Made by a program: the position numbers and the translations under genes. A stretch of DNA of 64,000 nt from Streptomyces cavernicola (GTDB taxonomy: Bacteria > Actinomycetota > Actinomycetes > Streptomycetales > Streptomycetaceae): the NCBI RefSeq assembly GCF_029968035.1, contig NZ_JASCIQ010000021.1:1-64000 (forward strand), given 5' to 3'. Under the pieces are notes generated by a model. The model ran no database searches. It saw only the letters and a list, made by a program, of their open reading frames with translations, and was not told where the DNA came from. Below, piece by piece: positions 1-9,128 of the stretch (the stretch's first letter is position 1; each line of letters starts with the position of its first letter).

Positions 1-14
1 CGGCCCCCCCCCCT

Positions 15-118
15 GCCCCCCCCCCCCCCCCCCCGGCAACGGAACCTGCACGCCCGGCAACGGAACCTGCACGCCCGGCAACGGAACCCGCACGCCCGGC
101 AACGGAACCCGCACGCCC
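15..118. repeat. C-homopolymer followed by four 21-bp tandem repeats
   Basis: A run of about 20 C residues (15-34) is followed by four head-to-tail copies of a 21-bp unit (35-55, 56-76, 77-97, 98-118) starting GGCAACGGAACC. Copies 1-2 and 3-4 differ by one base, and a degenerate fifth copy follows. It lies just downstream of the purU stop codon, so it is probably non-coding. The long C run is error-prone in sequencing. Confidence 0.85.
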
Positions 119-155
119 GAGAGGGAAACCCCCACGCCCGAACCCCGCGGACGCG

Positions 156-1007
156 CTACCGCAGCACCACCGTCCGCCGCCCCTGAACGAACACCCGCCC
201 CTCGCAGTGCCACCGCACCGCACGGGCCAGCGCCGCCGACTCCGCGTCGCGGCCGATCGCGGCGAGGTCCTCGGGGGTGTGGCTGTGGTCGACGGGGTTG
301 ACCTCCTGGGCGATGATCGGCCCCTCGTCCAGGTCGGCCGTGACATAGTGCGCGGTCGCCCCGACGAGTTTGACGCCGCGGTCATGAGCCTGGTGGTACG
401 GCTTGGCGCCCTTGAAGCTCGGCAGGAACGAGTGGTGAATGTTGATCACCTTCCCGGCCAGGCGTCCGCACAGGTCGTCCGAGAGCACCTGCATGTAGCG
501 GGCCAGGACCACTAGGTCGACCTCGAACTCCGAGACGAGAGAAAGGAGTTGGGCCTCCGCCTCGGGTTTGGTCGCCTTGGTGACCGGCACGTGGAAGAAC
601 GGGATGCCGTGCCACTCGACCAGGCCCTGGTGGTCGCGGTGGTTGGAGACGACCGCGACCACGTCGATGGGCAGATCGCCGCTGCGGGTGCGGAACAGCA
701 GGTCGTTGAGGCAGTGGTCGTACTTGGAGACCATGATCAGGACGCGTCGCCGCGTACTGACCGGCTCCAGGTTCCACCACATGGCCAGCGGCGCGGCCAC
801 CGTCTCGAAGTCCTGCCGCAGGGTCTCGGCGGAGGCCCCGCCGGCGGGCGTGGAGAAGCGCACCCGCATGTAGAAGTGGCCGTCGCGGCGGTCGCCGAAC
901 TGCTGGTTGTCGATGATGTCGCTGTCGTGCTCGACGAGGAACCGCGAGACGGCGTGGACGATGCCGGGAGCCTCGGGGCAGTCGAGGGTGAGAACGTGTT
1001 CGGTCAT
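156..1007 (-). CDS. purU: formyltetrahydrofolate deformylase PurU
   Basis: The product hydrolyses 10-formyl-THF to THF and formate, balancing the folate one-carbon pool in the cytoplasm. The 283-residue protein has the usual PurU length and order: an N-terminal ACT regulatory domain (about residues 5-80, starting TEHVLTLDCPEAPG) and a formyltransferase-fold domain (about 88-283). The hydrolase core is visible as NIHHSFLPSFKGAKPYHQA and the downstream DLDEGPII segment. It is the last gene of the minus-strand run glyA-soxBDAG-sdaA-purU, 22 bp after the sdaA stop. In that setting it would recycle formyl-THF made from the methylene-THF that sarcosine oxidation generates. The start at 1007 gives the complete ACT domain. 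Confidence 0.93.
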   Translation of the reverse strand: MTEHVLTLDCPEAPGIVHAVSRFLVEHDSDIIDNQQFGDRRDGHFYMRVRFSTPAGGASAETLRQDFETVAAPLAMWWNLEPVSTRRRVLIMVSKYDHCLNDLLFRTRSGDLPIDVVAVVSNHRDHQGLVEWHGIPFFHVPVTKATKPEAEAQLLSLVSEFEVDLVVLARYMQVLSDDLCGRLAGKVINIHHSFLPSFKGAKPYHQAHDRGVKLVGATAHYVTADLDEGPIIAQEVNPVDHSHTPEDLAAIGRDAESAALARAVRWHCEGRVFVQGRRTVVLR

Positions 1008-1029
1008 GGCGTCAGCACTCTCAGCATTC

Positions 1030-2406
1030 TCAGCATTCGATGACGTTGACGGCGAGGCCGCCGCGGGCGGTCTCCTTGTACTTGTCCTTCATGTCGCGGC
1101 CGGTGTCCCGCATGGTCTTGATGGCCTTGTCGAGGGTCACCTTGTGGGTGCCGTCCCCGGCGAGAGCCAACCGCGCGGCGTTGATCGCCTTCACGGAGGC
1201 GACCGCGTTGCGCTCGATGCACGGGATCTGCACGAGCCCGCCGACCGGGTCGCACGTGAGGCCGAGGTTGTGCTCGATGCCGACCTCCGCGGCGTTCTCG
1301 ACCTGCGCCGGCGTGCCGCCGAGCACCTCGCAGAGCGCCCCGGCCGCCATGGCGCAGGCCGAGCCGACCTCGCCCTGGCAGCCGACCTCCGCGCCGGAGA
1401 TGGACGCGTTCTGCTTGAAGAGGATGCCGATCGCGGCGGCGGTGAGCAGGAAACGCACCACGCCCTCGTCGTTCGCGCCGGGCACGAACCGTACGTAGTA
1501 GTGGAGTACGGCCGGGATGATGCCGGCCGCGCCGTTGGTGGGGGCGGTGACGATCCGGCCGCCGGAGGCGTTCTCCTCGTTCACGGCCAGGGCGAACAGG
1601 TTCACCCAGTCCATGACGTGCAGCGGATCCCGCTGCTCCCCGGAGTCCGCGCTCAACTCCTGGAAGAGCCCCGGCGCCCGGCGCGGTACGCGCAGCCCGC
1701 CCGGCAGGACGCCCTCGCGCCGGCAGCCGCGGTCCACACAGGCCCGCATGACCGACCACAGGTGCAGGAGCCCCGCCCGCGTCTCGTCCTCGCTGCACCA
1801 GGACCGTTCGTTGGCGAGCATGACGTCGCTGATCGACAGGCCCTCGCGGGCGCAGAGTTCGAGCAGTTCGCCCGCCGTGCCGAAGGGGTACCGCACCCGG
1901 GTGCTGTCCTCCACGACGCGGTCGGCGCCGGTGGCGGCCTCGTCGACGACGAAGCCGCCACCCACCGAGTAGTACGTCCTGGCGGCCAGCTCCCGGCCGT
2001 CCGCGTCGAGCGCCCGGAACGTCATGCCGTTGGGGTGCGCGGGCAGCGACTTGCGCCGGTGCAGGACCAGGTCCGCGTCGGCGTCGAAGTCGACGGGGCG
2101 CTTGCCGCCGAGCAGCAGCCGCCCCTCGGCCCGCACCTCGGCCACCCGGGCGTCGGACCGCTCGGTGTCCACGGTGGCCGGGTCCTCGCCCTCCAGGCCG
2201 AGCACGACCGCCTTGTCGGAGCCGTGCCCGTGCCCGGTCGCGCCCAGCGATCCGTACAACTCGGCCTGGACCCTAGCCACTTGGGCGATCCGGCCCGCTT
2301 CGTCGAGCACCCCGACGAAGCGCCGGGCCGCCCGCATCGGCCCCACCGTGTGCGAGGAGGAGGGGCCGATGCCGACCGAGTACAGGTCGAACGCGCTCAG
2401 CGCCAT
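1030..2406 (-). CDS. sdaA: L-serine ammonia-lyase (iron-sulfur type)
   Basis: It deaminates L-serine to pyruvate and ammonia. The 458-residue single-chain form carries the N-terminal beta domain, starting ALSAFDLYSVGIGPSSSHT with the family GPSSSHT motif, followed by the alpha (catalytic) domain. Cysteines that could bind the [4Fe-4S] cluster sit in the GCQGEVGSAC and LTCDPVGG/IPCIERNA segments. The last residue is cysteine (NVIEC), matching the known 'tail-in-mouth' C-terminal cysteine of this family. The ATG at 2406 overlaps the soxG stop by one base (TGATG), so the two are translationally coupled. The frame stays open upstream, but residues before this ATG are a shadow of soxG. In context it drains serine made by GlyA from sarcosine-derived glycine. 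Confidence 0.93.
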   Translation of the reverse strand: MALSAFDLYSVGIGPSSSHTVGPMRAARRFVGVLDEAGRIAQVARVQAELYGSLGATGHGHGSDKAVVLGLEGEDPATVDTERSDARVAEVRAEGRLLLGGKRPVDFDADADLVLHRRKSLPAHPNGMTFRALDADGRELAARTYYSVGGGFVVDEAATGADRVVEDSTRVRYPFGTAGELLELCAREGLSISDVMLANERSWCSEDETRAGLLHLWSVMRACVDRGCRREGVLPGGLRVPRRAPGLFQELSADSGEQRDPLHVMDWVNLFALAVNEENASGGRIVTAPTNGAAGIIPAVLHYYVRFVPGANDEGVVRFLLTAAAIGILFKQNASISGAEVGCQGEVGSACAMAAGALCEVLGGTPAQVENAAEVGIEHNLGLTCDPVGGLVQIPCIERNAVASVKAINAARLALAGDGTHKVTLDKAIKTMRDTGRDMKDKYKETARGGLAVNVIEC

Positions 2407-3026
2407 CAGGTCACCTCGGGCCGCGCGTACTCGTCGATGGCGTCGAGCAGCCAGCGCGCGAGGTAGTCGGCGAACGAGGCCCGCGGGAACAGCCGGTACG
2501 AGGGCGCCTCGTCGGTCTGCCAGAGGATCACCGGCACCGGACCGACCTGCGTCGACACCGCCTGGCCGGGCTCGAACGCGCGCGGGTGCAGATCGAGCGC
2601 GCAGCCCTTCTCCAGCACCTCGCGGGCCATCGGCCCGGACAGTTCCAGGGTGGTGCGGTTGGCCGACACGTCCACGACCGAGCCCGGGTCGCCGTCCAGT
2701 GCCTCGGTCAACTCGGCGGTCAGGGCCGGGTGTTCGGCCTGCGAGACGACCATCCATTCGTCCGGTCCGAGCCACAGGACCGTGTGCGGCCCCGCGCTCG
2801 TGGTGTCGCCGCAGCGGCGCGGCAGCGGCGCACCGAGGGTCTTCTCGATCCGGGCAGCCGCCTCCGACTCCGGGTCGACGCGCAGGCTCACCATCGTGAT
2901 GTACGGCCACTCGCTCAGCGAGACGCCACGGGGGCCCGTGACGGTCGCGGCGCGCATCCGCTCCTCCAGGTGGGCAAGGGGGCTGCGGCGCAGGCGCGCC
3001 GGTCCCGCGGTGATCTGCTCAGCCAT
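2406..3026 (-). CDS. soxG: sarcosine oxidase gamma subunit
   Basis: This is the small gamma subunit of heterotetrameric sarcosine oxidase, which oxidises sarcosine to glycine, H2O2 and 5,10-methylene-THF (or formaldehyde without folate). The 206-residue protein contains WLGPDEWMV, VDVSANRTTLELSGP and a conserved C-terminal ARWLLDAIDEYA-like segment, typical of this GcvT-like subunit. It overlaps soxA by 8 bp and sdaA by 1 bp, and belongs to the full soxB-soxD-soxA-soxG set. The subunit has no known cofactor; it packs against the folate-binding half of SoxA. Confidence 0.9.
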   Translation of the reverse strand: MAEQITAGPARLRRSPLAHLEERMRAATVTGPRGVSLSEWPYITMVSLRVDPESEAAARIEKTLGAPLPRRCGDTTSAGPHTVLWLGPDEWMVVSQAEHPALTAELTEALDGDPGSVVDVSANRTTLELSGPMAREVLEKGCALDLHPRAFEPGQAVSTQVGPVPVILWQTDEAPSYRLFPRASFADYLARWLLDAIDEYARPEVT

Positions 3027-5907
3027 CTCGCTTGGTCCCTTCGGGGTCGTAGAGGACGGTGTCGGCGACCAGGCAGGGCACCAGGTCGTCGCCCACAGGC
3101 GCGAGCACGGTCTCGCCGATCCGGCCCCGCCCGTTCGCCACGAGGGCGAGCGCGAAGGGACGGCCGAGGGCCTCGCTGTGGTAGCTGGAGGTGACGTGCC
3201 CGAGCATCGGCACCGGACCGGCCTCGGGCGTCAACGGCACGCCCTGCGCGATGAGTTGGGAGCCCTCGGGCAGTCGCGTCGTACCGTCGGCGGGCAGCAG
3301 CCCGACCAGGTGCTTGCGGTCGGTGCGGGCCGTGTCGGGGCGGATGAACGAGCGGTTGCCGACGAAGTCCTTGCGCTTCGACACCACCCAGTCCATGCCC
3401 GCGTCCTGCGGCGTGACCGTGCCGTCCGTGTCCTGCCCGACGATGATGAAGCCCTTCTCGGCCCGCAGCACGTGCATGGTCTCGGTGCCGTACGGAGTGA
3501 TGTCGTACGGCCGGCCGACCGCGTCGACCTCCTCCCACACGCTGAGCCCGTACCAGGCCGAGACGTTGATCTCGAAGGCCAGCTCGCCGGAGAACGAGAT
3601 CCGGCAGATCCGCGCCGGAATGCCGGAGGCGAGCGTCGTCTCCCGGAACGCCATGAACGGGAACGCCTCGTTGGAGACGTCGACGTCCGGGGCGAGTTGG
3701 GCGATCACCTCGCGCGACTTCGGGCCGACCACGGCGATCGTGGACCACTGCTCGGTGACCGAGGTGCAGTGCACGTCGAGCTCGGGCCACTCGGTCTGCA
3801 GCCACTCCTCCAGCCAGTCCAGGACGTTCGCGGCGCCGCCCGTCGTGGTGGTCATGAAGTAGCGGTTCTCGTCGACGCGCAGGGTCACACCGTCGTCGAA
3901 GATCATGCCGTCCGGCTTGCACATGACGCCGTAGCGGGCCATGCCGGGCTTCAGCTTCTTGAAGGCGTTGGTGTAGATGCGGTTGAGGAACTCGCCCGCG
4001 TCCGCGCCCCAGATCTCGATCTTGCCGAGGGTGGAGGCGTCCATGAACGCCACGCCCTCGCGGGCCGCGCGGCACTCGCGCGCCACTGCCTGGTCCATGG
4101 TCTCGCCGGGCCGCGGGTAGTACCAGGGCCGCTTCCACTGGCCGACGTCCTCGAACTCGGCGCCGTTCGCCACATGCCACGGGTGGATGTTCGTGGTGCG
4201 CTCCGGGTCGAACAGCTCGCCGCGCTCCCGGCCCGCGAGCGCCGCGAAGGCGACCGGGGTGTACGGGGCCCGGTAGGCGGTGGTGCCGATCTCGCCGGGC
4301 GACGCGCCCGCGCCGAGCGCCTCGGCGATCACGCCGATCGCGTTGACGCCGGACGTCTTGCCCTGGTCGTTGGCGGTGCCGAGCGAGGTGTACCGCTTGA
4401 CGTGCTCGACGCTGCGCATACCGGCCCCGGTGGACCGCCACACGTCGGCGACCGACACATCGCGCTGGTGGTCGACGAAGTGCGTGTCCCACGTACCCGG
4501 GTCGCCGCCGGCGGGCGCGGGCACCAGCCACACGGCCCGCGTCGGCGCCACGGCGGGCCGCACCTCGTCGGCCGGCGGCACCGGCACCGCGAACCCGGCC
4601 TCGGTCGCGGCGAGCGCACCCGCGCGGGCCCCCTCGACGAGACAGCCGTCGAGCCGGTACGTGCCACGGGCCGCGCCGACGACCTGCTGGTCCCGTACGA
4701 CCGTGTCGGGCACGAACGCGGCGAGCTCGTCGTCCCAGCGCAGCTTGCCCTGCCGCTGCGAGTGCAGGTGCACCACGGGGCTCCAGCCGCCCGAGACCGC
4801 GAGCAGATCACACGCCAACTCCTCGGCTGTGCCGGTGAGTTTGCCCTCGGCGTCGAGGCCCTGGACGGTGACTCCGGTGAGGCGTTCCGTCCCCGAGGTG
4901 TCCACGACCGTCGTGCCGGTGAGCACGCGTACGCCGGTCTGCTCCGCCGACTCCCGTGCCCGGACGGACAGTTCGGGGCGGGCGTCCACGACGGCGGCCA
5001 CCTCGACCCCGGCGGCGAGCAGGTCGGCGACCGTGTCGTACGCGCTGTCGTTGGTCGTCGCCACCACGGCACGCGAACCCGGCGTCACCGCGAAGCGGTT
5101 GAGGTACGTGCGCACCGCGCCCGCGAGCATCACCCCGGGCCGGTCGTTCCCGGCGAACACCAGGGGCCGCTCGTGCGCGCCGGTGGCGAGGACGACCTGC
5201 CGGGCCCGGATGTGCCAGACGCGCTGCCGGGACACGCCCTGCGGGGCCTCGGACCCCAGGTGGTCGGTGCGCTTCTGCAGCGCCAGGACGTAGTTGGCGT
5301 CGTACGAGCCGAAGGCCGTGGTGCGGGGCAGCACGGTGACCTCGGGCGCGGCGTCGAGGGCCGCGCGGACGTCGGCGACCCAGTCGAGCGCGGGCTGCGA
5401 GGCGACCGTGTCGCCCCGCCCGGCGAGCAGCGAACCGCCCGGCTCCGGCTGGTCGTCGACGAGGATCACCCGCGCCCCGGACTCGGCGGCAGCGGCGGCG
5501 GCCGCGAGACCTGCCGGGCCCGCGCCGACCACCAGGACGTCGGTGTGCACGTACTTCTTGTCGTACGCCGCGGTGTCGGGCGTCGGGTCGAGCCGCCCCA
5601 TCCCGGAGAGCGTGGTGGCCGTCAGGCCGTCGTACAGCTCCACCGTCGTCGCGGGCAGCATGCCCTCCGAGCAGTGGCTCTCGACCTGGATCAGCGCGTT
5701 GGACTCCTCGACCCCGGCCGAGACGATGCCGCGCGGCCGGCCCCGGTACAGGGACGGGGCGACGTTCACGGCGCCGTTCGCGAGCATCGCGGAGGCGACG
5801 GTGTCACCGGGGTGACCGGTCAACTCCCGCCCGTCCACGGTGAATCGGAGGACGGTGGACCGGTCGATGCGGCCGCCGTCCGGCAGCCGGTGCTCCTGCT
5901 GGGTCAT
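3019..5907 (-). CDS. soxA: sarcosine oxidase alpha subunit
   Basis: This is the large subunit of heterotetrameric sarcosine oxidase. The 962-residue protein begins with a ferredoxin-like domain (FTVDGRELTGHPGDTVASAM), followed by an NAD(P)-binding Rossmann segment VVGAGPAGLAAAAAAAE at about residue 120. A pyridine nucleotide-disulfide oxidoreductase core follows, then a C-terminal GcvT/aminomethyltransferase domain (about 580-962) that binds THF and traps the formaldehyde as methylene-THF. The start at 5907 overlaps the soxD stop by 4 bp. The frame remains open to 6123, but that extension is a soxD shadow. The length is normal and I see no frame break. Confidence 0.95.
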   Translation of the reverse strand: MTQQEHRLPDGGRIDRSTVLRFTVDGRELTGHPGDTVASAMLANGAVNVAPSLYRGRPRGIVSAGVEESNALIQVESHCSEGMLPATTVELYDGLTATTLSGMGRLDPTPDTAAYDKKYVHTDVLVVGAGPAGLAAAAAAAESGARVILVDDQPEPGGSLLAGRGDTVASQPALDWVADVRAALDAAPEVTVLPRTTAFGSYDANYVLALQKRTDHLGSEAPQGVSRQRVWHIRARQVVLATGAHERPLVFAGNDRPGVMLAGAVRTYLNRFAVTPGSRAVVATTNDSAYDTVADLLAAGVEVAAVVDARPELSVRARESAEQTGVRVLTGTTVVDTSGTERLTGVTVQGLDAEGKLTGTAEELACDLLAVSGGWSPVVHLHSQRQGKLRWDDELAAFVPDTVVRDQQVVGAARGTYRLDGCLVEGARAGALAATEAGFAVPVPPADEVRPAVAPTRAVWLVPAPAGGDPGTWDTHFVDHQRDVSVADVWRSTGAGMRSVEHVKRYTSLGTANDQGKTSGVNAIGVIAEALGAGASPGEIGTTAYRAPYTPVAFAALAGRERGELFDPERTTNIHPWHVANGAEFEDVGQWKRPWYYPRPGETMDQAVARECRAAREGVAFMDASTLGKIEIWGADAGEFLNRIYTNAFKKLKPGMARYGVMCKPDGMIFDDGVTLRVDENRYFMTTTTGGAANVLDWLEEWLQTEWPELDVHCTSVTEQWSTIAVVGPKSREVIAQLAPDVDVSNEAFPFMAFRETTLASGIPARICRISFSGELAFEINVSAWYGLSVWEEVDAVGRPYDITPYGTETMHVLRAEKGFIIVGQDTDGTVTPQDAGMDWVVSKRKDFVGNRSFIRPDTARTDRKHLVGLLPADGTTRLPEGSQLIAQGVPLTPEAGPVPMLGHVTSSYHSEALGRPFALALVANGRGRIGETVLAPVGDDLVPCLVADTVLYDPEGTKRDG

Positions 5908-6236
5908 CGCTCTCCTCCGGCGTGCGCGACGGCCTGAGCCGCGGCGTGCGCTGCGGCCTGCTGCGGTTCGGGGCGGGGCTCTCCGATGCGGTACGCGGCG
6001 AGCACCTCGTTGGTGACGGTGTCGCGCAGCACGTTGAACCAGCGGCGGCAGCCGGTGCTGTGCATCCAGCGCTCCGCGAACGGGCCCTTGGTGTTGTCGC
6101 GGTAGAAGACGTACTCGGCCCACTGCCGGTCGTCGAGGTCCGCGGGGCTGTGTGGGTAGGCCACATGTGCCTGGCCCCCATAGTGGTACTCGGTCTCGTC
6201 ACGCGGCCCGCACCAGGGGCAGCTGATCAGCAGCAT
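5904..6236 (-). CDS. soxD: sarcosine oxidase delta subunit
   Basis: This is the zinc-binding small subunit of heterotetrameric sarcosine oxidase. The 110-residue protein opens with LLISCPWCGPRDETEYHYGG. The CPWCG cysteines, with a later histidine and cysteine (HSTGCRRWF), fit the family's zinc site. The C-terminal tail is alanine-rich and probably disordered. It starts 12 bp downstream of the soxB stop and overlaps soxA by 4 bp (ATGA). Confidence 0.93.
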   Translation of the reverse strand: MLLISCPWCGPRDETEYHYGGQAHVAYPHSPADLDDRQWAEYVFYRDNTKGPFAERWMHSTGCRRWFNVLRDTVTNEVLAAYRIGEPRPEPQQAAAHAAAQAVAHAGGER

Positions 6237-6248
6237 GGTCGGCTCCTC

Positions 6249-7469
6249 TCAGTGGGCCACGGCGGCGGCGCCGTGTTCGTCGATCAGGGCGCCCGTGGTG
6301 AACCGGTCGAGCGCGAACGGGGCGTTCAGGGCGTGCGGTTCGCCGGTCGCGATGGTGTGGGCGAACGTCCAGCCGGCGGCCGGGGTGCCCTTGAAACCGC
6401 CCGTGCCCCAACCGCAGTTGACGTACAGGTTCTCCACCTCGGTGGTGGAGATGATCGGCGAGGCGTCCGGGGTGGTGTCCACGATGCCGCCCCAGGTGCG
6501 CAGCACATGGGCCCGCGCGAAGATCGGGAACAGCTCGACGGCGGCGGCCATCTGGTGCTCGATCACATGGAACGACCCGCGCTGCCCGTACCCGTTGTAC
6601 GAGTCCACGCCCGCGCCCATCACCAGCTCGCCCTTGTGTGCCTGGGACACATAGACGTGCACGTGGTTGGACATCACGACCGTCGGGTGCACCGGCTCGT
6701 GCAGCTCCGAGACGAGCGCCTGCAGCGGATGCGACTGGATCGGCAGCCGGATGCCGGCCTTCTCGGCGAGGACGCTGCTGTGCCCGGCGGCGGCGAGCGC
6801 GACCCGGCCCGCGTTGATGCGGCCCCGGTTGGTCTCGACGCCGACGACCCGGTTGCCGTCCTTGACGAAGCCCGTGACCTCGCAGCCCTGGATCAGGTCC
6901 ACGCCCATCTCGTCCGCGCGGCGGGCGAGCGCCCAGGCCACGTGGTCGTGCTTGGCGATGCCCGCGCGCGGCTGGTAGGTGGCGCCGAGCACCGGGTAGC
7001 GGGTGTCCGAGGAGACGTTGAGGATCGGGCAGACCTTGGCGACCTCGTCCGGCTCCAGCCACTCCGCGTCCACGCCGTTCAGCTTGTTGGCGTTCACGCG
7101 GCGCACGCTCTCGCGTACGTCCTGCAGGGTGTGCGCGAGGTTGAGCACGCCGCGCTGGCTGAACAGGAAGTCGTAGTCCAGCTCCTCGGGCAGCTGCTCC
7201 CACAGCTTGAGCGCGTGCTCGTAGATCGCGGCGCTCTCGTCCCACAGGTAGTTGGACCGGATGATCGTGGTGTTGCGGGCCATGTTGCCGCCGGCCAGCC
7301 AGCCCTTCTCCAGGACGGCGACGTTGGTGATGCCGTGGACCTTGGCCAGGTAGTAGGCGGTGGCCAGACCGTGCCCGCCCGCGCCGACGATGATCACGTC
7401 GTACGAGGAGCGCGGTTCGGGGTTGCGCCAGAGCCAGTCGGGGTGCTCCGGCAGCGACTCGGTGGTCAT
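6249..7469 (-). CDS. soxB: sarcosine oxidase beta subunit
   Basis: This catalytic flavin subunit oxidises sarcosine at FAD and passes electrons to a covalently bound FMN at the alpha/beta interface. The 406-residue DAO-fold protein has an N-terminal FAD dinucleotide-binding motif (VIIVGAGGHGLATAYYLAK, about residues 24-42). The C-terminal NLYVNCGWGTGGFKGTPAAG segment is a hallmark of SoxB. Its start overlaps the glyA stop by 4 bp (ATGA at 7466-7469), so glyA and soxB are coupled. Confidence 0.95.
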   Translation of the reverse strand: MTTESLPEHPDWLWRNPEPRSSYDVIIVGAGGHGLATAYYLAKVHGITNVAVLEKGWLAGGNMARNTTIIRSNYLWDESAAIYEHALKLWEQLPEELDYDFLFSQRGVLNLAHTLQDVRESVRRVNANKLNGVDAEWLEPDEVAKVCPILNVSSDTRYPVLGATYQPRAGIAKHDHVAWALARRADEMGVDLIQGCEVTGFVKDGNRVVGVETNRGRINAGRVALAAAGHSSVLAEKAGIRLPIQSHPLQALVSELHEPVHPTVVMSNHVHVYVSQAHKGELVMGAGVDSYNGYGQRGSFHVIEHQMAAAVELFPIFARAHVLRTWGGIVDTTPDASPIISTTEVENLYVNCGWGTGGFKGTPAAGWTFAHTIATGEPHALNAPFALDRFTTGALIDEHGAAAVAH

Positions 7470-8782
7470 GCCGCTTCTCCGTTCAGGTGCGGGTACAGGG
7501 GGAAGGCGAAGGCGAGCTTCTCGACGCGCTCGCGCAGCAGCGCGGCGCGCTCCTCGGTGAACTGCTCGTCCTTGAGGGCCTGGGCGATGACGTCGGCGAC
7601 CTCGCGGAACTCGGCCTCGCCGAAGCCGCGGGTGGCCAGGGCCGGGGTGCCGATGCGCAGGCCCGAGGAGACCATCGGCGGGCGCGGGTCGAAGGGCACC
7701 GCGTTGCGGTTGACGGTGATGCCGATGCGGTGCAGCCGGTCCTCGGCCTGCTGTCCGTCGAGCGCGGAGTTCCGCAGGTCGACCAGGACCAGGTGGACCT
7801 CGGTGCCGCCGGTGAGGACGGTGATGCCGGCCTCGGCCACGTCGTCGGCGAGCAGCCGTCCGGCGAGGATGCGGGCGCCGTCGAGGGTGCGCTGCTGCCG
7901 CGCGCGGAACGCGTCGCTCGCCGCGACCTTGAACGCCACGGCCTTGGCCGCGACCACATGTTCCAGGGGCCCACCCTGCTGACCGGGGAAGACCGCCGAG
8001 TTGATCTTCTTGGCGAGCTCGGCCTTGCTGAGGATGACGCCGCCGCGCGGCCCGCCGAGCGTCTTGTGCGTCGTTGTGGTGACCACGTCTGCGTACGGCA
8101 CGGGGTTCGGGTGCAGCCCGGCGGCGACGAGACCGGCGAAGTGCGCCATGTCGACCATCAGATACGCGCCGACCTCGTCGGCGATCCGCCGGAACGCGGC
8201 GAAGTCGAGCCGGCGCGGGTACGCGGACCAGCCGGCGACGATCAGCTTCGGCCGGTGCTCGCGGGCGAGCTCGGCGACCTCGTCCATGTCGATCCGCAGG
8301 TCGGACTCGCTCACGTGGTACGGCACCACGTTGTAGAGCTTGCCGGAGTAGTTGATCTTCATGCCGTGCGTGAGGTGCCCGCCGTGCGCGAGGTCGAGCC
8401 CGAGGATGGTGTCGCCCGGGTTCAGGAGGGCGAACATGGCGGCCGCGTTGGCCTGGGCGCCGGAGTGCGGCTGGACGTTGGCGGCCTCGGCGCCGAACAG
8501 CTCCTTGACCCGGTCGATGGCCAACTGCTCGATGACGTCGACGTGTTCGCAGCCGCCGTAGTAGCGGCGTCCCGGGTAGCCCTCGGCGTACTTGTTGGTG
8601 AGGACGGAGCCCTGCGCCTCCATGACGGCGGCCGGCGCGAAGTTCTCCGAAGCGATCATCTCGAGGGTGGACTGCTGGCGGTGCAGTTCCGCGGAGACCG
8701 CTGCGGCGAGCTCCGGGTCCAGACCGGCCAGGGGGAGGGAGAGGAGAGCTCCGTCATCGGTCACCGACGGATTCGCTGCCAT
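7466..8782 (-). CDS. glyA: serine hydroxymethyltransferase
   Basis: This PLP enzyme interconverts glycine plus methylene-THF and serine plus THF, so it can condense both products of sarcosine oxidase into serine for SdaA. The 438-residue protein shows STLEMIASENF near the N-terminus and the Schiff-base lysine segment VTTTTHKTLGGPRGG. The ATG at 8782 (AANPSVTDDGA) is preferred. The frame runs on to 8863, but those residues are a low-complexity LPPVLPPVL translation of a leader repeat. It is the first gene of the minus-strand run and its promoter region carries a TGATATATCA palindrome. Streptomyces usually has another housekeeping glyA, so this copy is probably dedicated to the catabolic operon. 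Confidence 0.95.
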   Translation of the reverse strand: MAANPSVTDDGALLSLPLAGLDPELAAAVSAELHRQQSTLEMIASENFAPAAVMEAQGSVLTNKYAEGYPGRRYYGGCEHVDVIEQLAIDRVKELFGAEAANVQPHSGAQANAAAMFALLNPGDTILGLDLAHGGHLTHGMKINYSGKLYNVVPYHVSESDLRIDMDEVAELAREHRPKLIVAGWSAYPRRLDFAAFRRIADEVGAYLMVDMAHFAGLVAAGLHPNPVPYADVVTTTTHKTLGGPRGGVILSKAELAKKINSAVFPGQQGGPLEHVVAAKAVAFKVAASDAFRARQQRTLDGARILAGRLLADDVAEAGITVLTGGTEVHLVLVDLRNSALDGQQAEDRLHRIGITVNRNAVPFDPRPPMVSSGLRIGTPALATRGFGEAEFREVADVIAQALKDEQFTEERAALLRERVEKLAFAFPLYPHLNGEAA

Positions 8783-8805
8783 GTCGAACACCACCTTCGA
8801 ACCAC

Positions 8806-8862
8806 GGGGAAGCAGTGCGGAGAGCACTGGGGGAAGCACTGGAGGAAGTACTGGAGGAAGCA
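8806..8862 (-). repeat. purine-rich tandem repeat in the glyA leader
   Basis: On the plus strand, a motif like GGAAGCACTGGA recurs about four times with 13-15 bp spacing between the operator at 8897 and the glyA ATG at 8782. It would be transcribed in the glyA leader. I looked for the glycine riboswitch core here and did not find it. Confidence 0.5.
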
Positions 8863-8896
8863 AGCGGAGAGCGCTGCGAGAAGGATTAATATGTGA

Positions 8897-8908
8897 CTGA
8901 TATATCAG
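8897..8908. promoter_or_regulatory. operator CTGATATATCAG upstream of glyA-sox operon
   Basis: This is a perfect 12-bp palindrome 115 bp upstream of the glyA start. It shares its TGATATATCA core with the second palindrome at 9041-9054 in the same intergenic region. AT-rich palindromes of this kind are typical operators of GntR/FCD regulators, and one is encoded at 11102. The minus strand reads CATATTAAT just downstream, a possible -10 region. Its assignment to that GntR protein is inference. Confidence 0.7.
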
Positions 8909-9040
8909 CGCTTCCAGGAAGGTAGGCCCGAGCGCGGCGACGGGTCAAGGGGGTGTGCACGACGAGTGTGCGGACGGTCGCCGGGCGTTCGCCCGGCGGG
9001 CCTTGACCGGTGCGGTCGCCGGGCATACCTTGCGACCGGA

Positions 9041-9054
9041 ATTGATATATCAAT
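9041..9054. promoter_or_regulatory. operator ATTGATATATCAAT upstream of mycothiol-dependent dehydrogenase
   Basis: This is a perfect 14-bp palindrome 142 bp upstream of the 9196 start, sharing the core TGATATATCA with the site at 8897. The two sites are centred about 145 bp apart, one on each side of a divergent promoter region. This suggests one regulator controls both arms, probably the downstream GntR protein. Confidence 0.7.
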
Positions 9055-9128
9055 CGCCTGGCAGGCCCCGGCGCTGCCCGCGACCACCGCGCCAAGGGCC
9101 GCGCGACCCGGCCCCGTTGAGGCAGTCT

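Noticed and set aside
8783..8896. Possible glycine riboswitch in the glyA leader
   Set aside because: The leader lacks the conserved glycine aptamer core on the minus strand; what is there is a CTTCCTCCAGTRCTT-type tandem repeat.
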